Shown piece by piece: positions 24,001 through 36,000 of a stretch of 64,000 bases of DNA. The DNA lies in NCBI GenBank assembly GCA_039621445.1, contig CP154956.1:26395744-26459743 (forward strand). Direction: 5' to 3'. A program made the position numbers and the translations under genes. This stretch comes from Euglena gracilis. Lineage: Eukaryota; Euglenida; Euglenophyceae; Euglenales. The notes below the pieces were generated by a model that was not told the origin of the DNA, did not search any database, and saw only the letters and a program-made list of their open reading frames with translations. Within the stretch, counting starts at the first letter, position 1. Each line of letters begins with the position of its first letter.

Positions 24001-27000
24001 GTGTGCACATGTGTTGTTGTAACACTCACACACTAAGCTTCCTTTTTTAAAAAAAATACTGGGTGGGTGGCTCGGGGCCAACCACTCAGTGCTTTTTATA
24101 AAAACAAGAACCCCCCCCCGCGGAGATTGTTGCAGGCAATTAAAGATTTGGTCTTCCCATCCTGGAGTGTGTGGTCGCTCCTCAAGTTGGGTCCACAAGA
24201 ATGAAACAAACGGTGCTGTGTCGCCAACCACCCTCAGGACTGCAGCCACCGGAGCTTTGTAGAACACGAAGCGTTGGCGGACAACAGCTCTGCATTTGCG
24301 TGCCCGTCAAGGGCCGGTTCATCCTGCAACCATGCCACACTCTGCTGTTGCGCAGCAACGGGCGGCCCAGCGGAGAACGATGTGTCAGCGCGGCGTTGGC
24401 CCTGGACACAGACCCTCATCTCTGTTCAGACTCCAACCTTTCACTCCACAAAGGACCGGGGACGGCCGACCATCGTCCAATTGTTGGATGATTGTGCCCT
24501 GAAAGCGGTCCGGAAAGGGAGGCAAGCCATCAAAACCTGTCAGTGAAACACAGTGCATCAAAATGATCGATGATTGTGTCAAACAAGTTTTGAAACGGAA
24601 TGCCCTTGAACCCCCTGCGGCTGGAGAATTAAAAATCCTCCCATAAAAATGATGCGAGGGACTGGCCGGAAGTCCGGGAGGCCCTCGTCCGGGTCGCGCA
24701 CCTTGAAGTTGACCTCGTTGCTCCACCGGCGTGTGGAGTTCGGGTTCTGGGGCCAGAGGTCCCCCCAACACACAACACACCCGCTGCCCACCAGCGGTCG
24801 TCCCCCCCCCCCCCCCCACCCACTGCCCACCAACAGAGATATCTTAAGACGGGGGGGGGGGGAACACACCCCACCCCTGGAGCCTGGAGCAGGCACTTTG
24901 GGGGGTCATTTTGGGTTGGGGTCAAAAGCTTGTAATACAAGCTTTTACAATACAGCTTTTTTCTTAATAAATATTTCAGCCCCAAAGGGGACCCACGAGG
25001 TCCTTGGCGGTGCACCCCCAGGTCCGGTTGAACCCCCCACCCCACATGGTCCAACCTTTTAAAAACGCCACACACACCCACCCACCACCCCCCGGCAGGG
25101 AGGACGGCCCCTGCTCCAGCTCGCGGCCAGCGGCTTCCACCGTCCCTCGCGTCGTCCTCCGCCGGCCAGCCCGGCCCAAAGCCGCTGCGGCCCTTCCCAT
25201 CCGGAAACCGCTGGCCCTTGCCACCAAACTGGGCCCACCGCGCTGCCCGCCGTTCGGGGGGCCCAGGCCTGGTTCCCGTCCTCCGTTGCTACCCACCCTC
25301 CAGTCAGCCAGTGCTCTCATTTCACCCTTGCACAGGACATCAGAACTTCAAATTGCTTCCAAATAATGTTTGTTAGTTTGTTTTCCGGTTTTTCGGAATT
25401 CTGATCTTTCATTTCTGTCGAAGCAAGTGAAGAAAAAAAAACGGCGCATGCATGGCCAAGAACAGTCCTCCCCCTCTGGTGGCGAATGTTGTGCCCCCCC
25501 CATCCCAGTTATTCATAGTTATTCAGAATGAGAGGGGCAGCGCTTGTTAAGATCACCCATCAGCAAATTCATCTTTATGGGTTTTGGTAGGGTTGTAATT
25601 AAACATGTTTTTTGGTTTCTTTTGGCGAGTTGGTGACATGCGGGTGATGTGTGATATTTCCATATGTCCATTCATCGCTGTTTTCCTGGGTCCCATTGGA
25701 CACACAACGATTTACCCTGGAAGGAATTTCAGGGGAAATGGATTCATCCAAGGAAATGCAACAGAAAGGGGAGAGTGCAAAATGAACCCTCGAAAAACGC
25801 GACATGAAAAGCACGCAAGCACACAAAAAATGAAGCAAATTAAGGGGGGAAAAAACAAGGGGAAAAAGCACGTAAAATCCTTCAGGAGCTTGTGGGATGT
25901 GCAGTTTTCTGCGGGAGAAGACTTGGAGAGTTTTTCGCCTCCCCAGAAGAAAACTTTCACTATGCAACGTGGAGAGATGGGAACATCCTGAATCTGGAAT
26001 TAGTCAATATGCAGACCAAACCTTCCAAAACCCACAAAAACGTGGTGTGGGTCCCCTCCCCCCGTAACAAACTGGGCCATCACAGTCATGGGTGGGGGAT
26101 GGCTGAGCGATCGTTTCGATCGTTTGGTTCTCCAAATAAAACCTACCCCCCAGTCTTCTGGCAGGTAGGGACAGGGCCGGGCAGCGCGGTGGCCGGGGGC
26201 GGAAGTCGTCGGCCCAGCCCCGGCGGTCGCCCTTCCCCTTCCCCTTCCCGCCGCCGAACCGCCCCGCCGCCGGGTCCCCCCAGCCCGGGCCGAAGCGGTC
26301 CTGGGGCCAGTCGTCGTTGCCGGCCGGCACGTCCCAGCGCCCCCGGCCGCCGGGGCCAGCGGCGGTGCCCGGGCACGGGGGGGGGGGGGCAGTGGGGTGC
26401 GTCCCCGGCCGCAAAGACCGCAACGGGGGCTTCAGCCACAACCTTGGACAATCAAAAATGACCCATTCTGTCAGAAAGAAAACAAAACGCTGCTCAAAAG
26501 GCATTACCCCATTGAAACATGAATGCATGAATGTCGGATGCTTGTGGATTCGCCCGATATATTTTTCCTTCCTGAGAGACGACCACGCTGGGGGAGGGCA
26601 GCCGTCGGGGGGCTGGCAGGCTGGGATGGCAAGCTGTCTCCACAATTCAGCAGCTGGCTGAGAAGGCTTTGGAAAGGGGCCTATAGCACTTGACTCTGGG
26701 ATAAGTACTGAACAAATATTTTTTTTAAAAATGAGGCACCTGATGAGAATGACCAGTCCTGAGACCCACAAAACTGAGGTCTAGCCAGCTGAGGGGGAAA
26801 TACAAGCTCGTTTAATTCACTCTCACCGTAATTCCATGCCATGCCATAAAAGAGCATGCACAAATCCACATGCCGATATGTTGATGCTCAGACGCCACAG
26901 CACTTTGGAGTCAGGGTCGGAACAAAACCTGGAAACAGAAAGCGTACCTCGCCTGCCCGGGGTGTGTGGCCGCGAACCAAAGGGGGGAGGCAGTGGGCAC

Positions 27001-30000
27001 CGCCCTGCTCCTGGTCCGGGCCGTCCTGCCAGCCCCGCCGCCCTCCTGGGGGCCCGTCCGGCACCCAACTGCTGGCCCCCCGGTCACCCCGGTCGCTGCC
27101 GTGCGGGCCGGCTGCCGGGGGGGGGGGGGGCATGGCCACCGCTGAGGTTCGGCCACCCGAACATGGGGGGGGGGGGGCATGGCCACCGCTGAGGTTCGGC
27201 CACCCGAACATGGGGGGGGGGGTTCTCCACACAAATACATGCATACGCGCACACACAAATGGGTTGCAGCTGAAATGCAAACGGGGGGGATTCAGCAACC
27301 TCGGGACCGTGAACCACCAAACTAAAGAGCCAAGAGGGGGGGAATGCACATCAAACCCTCCCCGCTGTTTTTTTTAAAAAAAATCATCAGTTGTTTCGAC
27401 CTGGGGATGCGGGGGAGACCTGGGGGGGAGTTGGTCACCCAGCCACCATGGCCCAAAATGAATGGGTTTCGGCATCTCTTCGAAAACATTTTTTGGGCGC
27501 CTTTTGGCTACTCCGGGCCGACCCCACATGCCAGAACCCAAACACCAGTCAGCCCCCCCCCCCCAGCGGGGAGGAGCCTCCAGGCCACACAAGCGGTCAA
27601 ACCAAACCCCAGGGCGCCGGGGGCAACCACCTCTGGGCAATGCTATTGCGTCCCCCCCTTGCAAACACAGGGCTGGGTTGGAGTGCCGGCAGGGGGGGGG
27701 GGGGCTGGCACCCGTCCGGCAGCCGGGGCAGAACTCCCGGCCGCCGGACCGGCTCGCTCCGAAGTCGCGGCCCCCGTCCCGGAACTGACGATCCCCCGAC
27801 CGCCGGCTGCGGTCCAGGGCGGCCACCGGTTCCGGGCCGCCCCATGGCCAACATGAAGGGAAGGGGCTGGCCCAGGTGCGAAGGTTGGGGGGGTTGAACG
27901 ATGCCCAGTTTGCTGAATCCGGCATAGAAGCTGGCCAGAGTGGGGGGTCCGGACCCACCCACCTACCCACCCCCCTTGGGGAGGCCCCGGGGGGGGGGGG
28001 GGGACCGGGATTCTGGGGTCCAAAAAAATTCTGTTGTTTTGCGCCGAAAACAGAGAAACCCCTCTGGGGCATATCCGCTCCACCTGACCCAGGGTGGGGG
28101 GGGCGGGGCACCCATCCATGCTTGTGCTTACCAACCGGGGGGGGAGGGGGGGGTGGGTGCTATAGGGAACCTGCCCCAAGCAGGCACACCCCCCCCCGGG
28201 GGGGGATAGGGGTCCGGGCCGGACCCAGAAAATTTTCATTGAAAATGGCCGTTTCCGGGCCCCCAGCGCCGAAGGCGCCGGGGTCGGAGGGGGGTGCCTG
28301 CTAGGGGCAGGCACCCCCCGAAACCCTACCCCCCCCCCGGGGGGGGTCGGATCGGGTGCTATGGGGTGCCTGCCCCTAGCACCCCCCCCCCGTGGGGTAG
28401 GCACCCGACTAAGCACAAGCCTGCACCCATCTACCACCTACCACCCACTCACCCACCACCCTACCCCCCCCCCCGGGTTCACCAAAATAAAGCAAAAATT
28501 GGAATCAACAAAACGAAACTGACCACATGTTGAAGAGCCTCGTTGCACCCGTTTTTCTAAAAATGGCCGGGACAGGGCGATCCAACACAGAACGTTTCGT
28601 CCAAAGTTTTTTTACCCCGCTTTTTCCCGGACTTCCAGCAACCCATTTCCTTTCACAGCAAGAGGGCTGCCAGTGTTTTCACTCTTCCCACAATGTGATA
28701 ACGTGTGGAAATGTGATAAGTAAAATAAACAGGTGAAAAGAAAGTTTCAGAAAAAAATTTTCAGAGGGAATGCCACCCGTTGGGAGGGGCCTTTGGGAAC
28801 ATGTATCATGGTCACTGAACCCTGAAAAGCATTGTTTTGACAGATGTTGTGTAAAAGCCAAAAAAGCTTACATCCTTGGGGCTCCTTTTGCATCTCACCA
28901 TGTGCAAAAGAATACCTTTTTGTGCCATCTTTTGGGCCCTTTGTGGCTGAAACTGATCCAAAATGGTCAAAATGGCCAAATATGGCTGAGAATAGCCGGG
29001 CAAGCCCCGTGATGGCCCAAAAAAACACGTACCAGGCAATTTTTTACCAACCTCGGGGGGGAGGGGGGGGTCCGGAGTGCCTATGAGTACCTGCCCAGGC
29101 AGGCACTACCCCCCGGGGGGTCGGATTTCGGCCTGTGCGCAGGCACATTCCTTTGAAAATAGGCTTAGGAAACTGGTTCCCCGGCGCCTTTGGCGCCAGG
29201 GTCTGTGCTAGGGCACTTTTGGCTGTGTGCCCTACCCCCCCCCCCGGGGGTCAGATCGGGAGTGCCTTGGAGTGCTGCCCAGGCAGGCACCCCCCCCCCC
29301 GGGTGGGGTCGGCACCCGACTAAATTACAGCCTGACACGTACTCAAAAATACCAGAAGGGGAACGTAACTGGGAATTTATTGAAAGAATACCTCGAAAAA
29401 TGCGCAAAATATGTGCTCTGCACATAGCCCCCATTACACAGCAAAAAAAAGAGCATTTCTATAATGCATAATGTGTATTGTGGAAATGCACGTCACTGAA
29501 AATTTCATCTGTGCAACGCACCCTTGCGAACAAACGATTTCTTCTGTCCAGGAACGCTCGGAGGGGGGGGGGGTCTTCTGAACCAATGGCCGACCACGCG
29601 CTCCCCACTCGGACCCATCGTCTCGGGGCCCTTGGATCCCCATCCGGCCTCTTTCCAAATGAACCGTAATCTCCGCAAAAACAGAGACAGCGGAAAATAT
29701 ATGCCCCTGTTCACAGGCTCGTGCCAAACAGATGATACTTCTGGTTTCTGGGATCATCCTGATCGGAAAAGCATGCAATACTTAAATAAATGGAATTTCA
29801 AATGCCGAGGGACATTTTTTAACAAAAAAATCGTCATCGGACGAAATTTGAGGGGTATCGGAGTGCCTGCAGGTATCGCAAACTGGGAGGGGGTCGTGCT
29901 GGCCTGGTCGTGTGGGCAGAAGTTTGCCCAAAATGGGACTTTCCTGGGCTTCCAAGACACCGGAGTTTTCCAGGCACTTTGGCCCATGTACCTTGCTCCC

Positions 30001-33000
30001 TTGGGAGAGAAAAAAGCTGTAGCTGCCTTGGAAGTCAGGTGTCCAAAATACCCAAAATTATGACCAGGTTGAATCTCAAAGCATGGCCAGCCTCCCGATG
30101 AAGCTCCAACAAACAAACAAGACCCTTTCTGCCCAGGAGGTCTGCAACAAGGATTCCAGATTCAGACTGGGAAGGGGGCGGAGGGAAGGATGGGTCAGTC
30201 CCCCACCCCCGCCCAGGGGTCAACATAAGGGCAGGTGGGGTGGGGGTCAGACCCTCCACCGGTCCGGGGGGGGGGGGGGTCAATACCTACCTAAGCTGTG
30301 GCGCAGTCCAGGTGACCGAATTTTGGCCCGGTGCAAAGCGACGGCCGAAAATTATTGCTCCCCAAAATCGGCCAAAAAGGTCATTCTTCATTTTTGGCAC
30401 TTTTCGGGCAAAAATTTGTCAAAATAAAAAAAAAATAATAAAAAAAACGATCTTTTGGGGGTGCTCCCGCCCCCCCCCCTGCTATCAAACCCTGCCCTGC
30501 CTCTGGTCCACGAGGAGGCCACAATCACCAATTTTGGTTGTCGCCTGATGGAACTGCTGGGTCGAAATTTATCCGATTTTCTTTTTTAAAAAAATTGGGA
30601 ACGTTTGGCGAAACGTTAAAAATGCTGCCAGATTGCTTGCCGAGGGTTGCCCGTCCCAAATCATGGACACTCTCCAAGAAAACATGGACCTCAGTCTTGT
30701 CTAAGGCGGTTGAATAACACACAAGAAACTGACAGTGAGGTGGAGCGCATGCTCTTTTCTGGGGTGGGAGGGAGAGAAGGTGTGTAAGTCCAACAGAAGC
30801 CGGAGCCCCATGTCGTCCCAGAACTTCTTCTCCTGAAAATCGGACCCCGCGAAATCCAGCTCCTGTGGGCTGAGGACAGGGCGCGATGGGGACGGATCCC
30901 CACACACCGCAAACCACAGCGACATTGCCTGATTGGCACAAAGACCTGGACCCTGCAATCCTTTCTCTTCTTGTTTCCTTTCTATGTGCAAAATGGAGAA
31001 CCAGGCAAAAAAAGACACAATCCTGGTGTGAGAACCGATGAAAAACTATGAAAAGGGGGGTGGGACTTTGGCCCTGCAGCGGTGGAGGCAGGGGCGCCAC
31101 CGGCGGGCCCTGGAGGCGGGTCATCCGCACGTCCTGGAAGCTGTCCTGCGCGGGGGGAGGGCGCCTGCCATCCCAGCCGCCCACAGGGTCGTGGCGGATT
31201 GTACTCTGGGGAAACCCGGAAACCCAGCGGGGGGTCCTGACGTCATGGCGAATGAGACGGCGCGGCTCATTCTAAACATGGACGCAAGAGGACACGTGGG
31301 GTCGAGAACGTTTTTAGGACCTGGGGGCCCACCAGACCCTAGACCCTGTGGGGGGGGGGGGGGCTTTTCCACCAAAAAAAGTGCAATCCTCCCATTCGGG
31401 AGGACTCACTTTGGCTCCCCCAAAATTGAGTCGGGGGGGGAACCTCTGAACCAAACTTCGATCCCAAAAACCCCAAGTTACCCGACTCTGAACCCCAGTC
31501 TGCCTTGACCCCCCCCCCCAACAGGAGTTGGGGGAACGCCCGGGCTGTCGCCTCGCTGGCCAGAGTCCGAGCGAGCCTGCTCACCATCGGCGCTGTCGCG
31601 GCCGTAGGAGTGGCCCCCGGGGCGGGCGGCGAGGCCGGGCGGGGGACGCTGCCTGGCGGAGGGGGGCGGCGGAGGGCCCCCGCTGGGGTGGGGGTTGCGG
31701 GAGCGAAAAGACCGGGGGGGGTGGGGGGACGGATTCGGCTGGAGTGGGTGTTGTCTGAGGCAACCAGAGGCAACCATGCGCCTGGACCTCGAAACGTGCA
31801 CCGTGGGGAAATGGGGGTCCCGGTGCAACGCGGCCGTCTTGGCCACTGCGGTCCATGCCCGTGTGCCCCCGCGGATATCACTTTTCGCGTGGCCTTCAGT
31901 GATGCTTTGGTTCAATGTATGTGGCAAACCAACGTCAAAGGGGGGGAAGCCCAGCTTTGGAACCCCTTGCACCCTCTTTTGCCAAGGACACACACTTTGG
32001 CTGTCCCCCACTCCATGATCCGGCCTAAAAAAGGTTCACCTGAAAAACAATGGTTTGCGATAAAGGACATCTAACCCATCTGGCCAACCCTCCATCGAGA
32101 CTTGTTTCCCTTTAGCAGTAGGAGGGGGTTCAAGGAGGGAGTGATAAGTGGGGGGGGGGGAGGTGCTTGCTGCATTTTAAGACCATGAGGACTCATAATC
32201 AAGGATTCCCTCTGTTTCGTGCTGGGGACCCAAATTCTCATTCGTGATTTTCGCGAATTTTCGTGATTTTTTGTGATTTTTTGTGATTTTTCAGGCCACA
32301 AAAAAATAGTCCTCCCTTGGCTTGGCTCTCTTGTGCAATTTTCGACTTTTTACACTGGAAATGGTGTTGATCCGGTATCTGGCACCGCATGAGATCCGAT
32401 TTTTGGCACACTTCATCGTTGCTAGGCCAGAGGTGCCAAGCACAAAGAATGCAAGACTGTCATGTGAAAGAGAGTGTCTGCAGTATTCTTCAACTTGCAA
32501 CCACATTTGTAAAGCGTTTCATAAAACTTGATCAGACCTCTGAAATCCTTGAATTTTGCCCACCCCATTGAAAGAGAATTTGTTGGAGGGAAAAACAATG
32601 AACACACAAACAAACAAACAAACAAACACACTGGGGTACTACTAACGTCAGAGGATTTGCAAAGGTCAAAATGGTTAACATGGTTAAAACCTTAGAAAAC
32701 CAGAAATCCTCTGGTTGACTGGCTCTTCTTTGTGGAGTCATCTTTCCCCCACTCTTCCAATGCGATGCTGTTCGTGGCACACTAGAATGAGAAGATGACA
32801 TCACAGCAAAGAGTGACCAAAAAAAAAGCTTTTCATCTTTTTTTTAAAAAAAAGCTGGGAGTAAATGGATATCTTTGCACCTCCAAAAAATACAAAACTT
32901 CATCAATCCAAAACTTCAATGTCTGAAAAAATTTTCATTCGTGATTTTTCGTGATTTTCATGATTTTTTGGTGATTTTGGGGAAAGTTCCATTTTCGTGC

Positions 33001-36000
33001 TGATTTGTGAGTGTTCGCGATTTTCCGTGGCACGAAACTGATGTAATCCTTGCGTAATTCAAGCGAAACTTCCTTCCTCAAATTTGTCAGAAAATCGCAA
33101 TTTTGTGACTGGAAAAGCAATCAATGAGAAGGAGGGGCCACTGGCGACACAAATGAGAAATCAGTCAGAGTCAGGCTGCTGTTTCCATGACGGCTGGAAA
33201 GGAGAAATTCTCATTGACTTTTGGCCCATCTGCTCAAATGTCAAAACAACTTTGGTGGAGGTAATACTACGGTTGCAGAAAATTTAACAATTTATTTATG
33301 GGTTTCGGTCTCTTTCCAGTGTATTCCAGTTTATTCTGGTTACTCTGGTAACTTTCTGCCGGAATGGACTGATGTTTTTGAAGTCCGTTAGATGGAAGCG
33401 CTCTCCCGGGTCATGTGAATGCAAATGCCCACCAGTCGCTTATTCGCAACTCCGAAAGAAGATAAAAAGTTGTTTATAGATCAACCCATCCTCCATACAT
33501 CGATATCTAACAAATTCTTGACTGGAAAAAAAAGACAAAAATAGTTGCCATATTCCATAAAAAGCTGCAAACTCGCCTTGCCCAGAAGTTTTCTTGAAGA
33601 CCCCCCAGGGGGAGGGGGTCCCGCGGGCCGGCTGGAAAAAGGTGCTGGCTGGACCCCCCCAAGAGGCGTGGTGTCTGGGGGGTCCCACAGGCTGGAAACT
33701 GGACCCAGTGGGTATCCAAAAAAAATGCCCGAAAAAGCCCAAATCCAGCTGGGTTCATTTTCAGCCAAGAATTACAGGTGAAACCCCCAAGAACCACCCA
33801 AAAATGCCATTTTTTTACAATTTTTTTTGCCCATTTTTTTCAAAAAATTTTCGGCGCTTTGTTCCGAAAAAGTGTCAATTAAGCCCAGCTTTACCGAACC
33901 ACCTTTATTTCAGTGGACCCGGGGGTCCGCAGCCCAGCTGGGAGGTGCTGGCTGGCTGGCTGGACCCCCCCCCCCGAGGCAGGGTCCCCTCTGGCTTAAG
34001 AACAGCCCTGGCCTTGCCTTTTGTCATGTTTGCGATTAGCTTCTTAGGTTTGGCTGAAACTTTTTTGTGGTTATTCCGAAATTTTCTGGTTGCTTCCAAG
34101 TTTCCTATTCCATTTTGTTCTGGTTTATTCCAACTGGAATGTCCCTACTTGGTTAGAACCAGAACCGTCTCCCAGGGCTTTCGACTTTTGAACAATAGGG
34201 TCGTAACATGAAATTGGGTTTGGGAGGGGCAGGCTATGAAGTTGGTGGGAAAATGCCTTGCCCAAGCAGTCAGAAAGGAAGCAAAACTCCTGGGAGGTCC
34301 AGGGTAAGGAAAACATCCATATCCCTCCTGGGCATGCTACCGTCTTCAACAAGCCCCTCCCTTTAACGCTAACAGCATACAATACAAACGCATGCACGAA
34401 ATGGAAAGCAAGTTTTTGGGCTGCTCCTGCATCAAAGGCAGCCCAAAAATGAAAATTTTCGAGCCACCTGGGTCAAGCCAAAAAAATTGTGGAGATCCCT
34501 AAAGGTGGGGGAAACAAATCAAAGCCCAGGCCTGATAAATCGGGGTTGGGGGTCCCGAGGCACCCCAGGACAGCAGCCCGCATGGGAGCTTCAGCTGGGC
34601 AGGCTCCCCCTTCAACTCCTCGTAGATGTAGCTCTCGTCCACGATGGGGATGCCCTTCTGGCGCGCCAGCTCCACCTTCTTGGACCTCAGGCCTGCGGCG
34701 GGGTGGGCCGGGTGAGGAGCTGTGGCAGAGCTTCCATGGCAGCATGTGTGGCCAGGAGAAACAAGACAATGTCCCCAACCCTCACCCTGACTTTAACCCT
34801 AACCCTCCATAATTGACATCCGGAATGGGCAACTTTTTCACACGTGAAAACAGCAGTCTGGAAAGACAATCAAAACCAAAACAAAAGGGGTTGAACCAGA
34901 CGGAGTTCTCATGTGGACTCCTTACCTTCTTCCTGATCCGGGAAAATGTGAAGGGGAAATCGGTTCCAGCAAAATGAATCAGATGGGCGAAACCAAAAGA
35001 CAAAAGTTCCAGGAGAAAAACATGCCGGAAGAACAACACATCGACTGACCAAAATTGAATTTTCTATCAATGCGCTTCATGCCCCCCGGAAAGGGGGGTC
35101 GAGAGAGCCGGCTGGGAAAGGTGCTGGCTGGACCCCCCCCCCCAGAGGGTGGGGTCCAGGGTGTCCAGCCTGGTTGCCCTGGTTGCCCAACAAGCAAAAA
35201 AAAAAACTTGGCCGAATTTGGTGTTAATCAGGTAAATCTTGGGGGTGAAAACCCAAAAAAAAAACTTTCAAGTTTTTGGTAATGTGCCAAAAAATTTTCA
35301 GTCCGGCCTGAGATTTTGGTCATTTTTTGGGACAAGTGTGGACTTTATTAGCCATTTTTGGCCTTATTTGGCCATTTTAAACAATTTAATACTGCGAACA
35401 AAATACTGTGACAGAGAGAATCCAAAAAAAGCCACAGTCAAAATATGCGGGAATGGCAGGTATATGCAGCAGAAAAATCCTAAACACCTCAAAAAATGCG
35501 CCAAACATGGCCCCCCAAAAATGAAATTAGCAGCGTATGCCCAGATATGCTCAAAGTATGCACTCCACAGATCCTCCGCCTGAAATAGCTCAAAGACTTG
35601 GACGTTTTCACCTGACCAAGTTTAGATGAACCAATGGCAGCCATGAACTACTACCCCCCCTTTTTGGCGGCATTTTGTGTGATTTTGCTTTTTTAAGGAG
35701 TAAGGTTGGGTTTATGATTGTTGTTCGAAAAGATTAAGGTTGGGGTTTGGCCAAGCTAGGAAGTCAGGCCGAAATCAGGCTTGAATTAAGGCATGATTTA
35801 TACAAAATTCTAACCCTACATGGGTCCCACCAAGTGACCGACCCCCCCCCCCCCGGTGGGTCGGTCATTTTTGGTTTGGGGGGGGGGGGCAGGAAGTGGG
35901 TGAGCGTCAAAGAGGCGCACCTTTCCCCGACGCCACCACGTGGGTCACTGTATCGTTGAACTCTGTGGTGATGCGGGCCCCGTGCATCACCATCAGTGCG

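Noticed and set aside
34778-34802. TTAACCCTAACCCT as a telomere or chromosome end
   Set aside because: Only about two units in the middle of an intron; similar scraps at 7325 and 38628. Too short to call an interstitial telomere.
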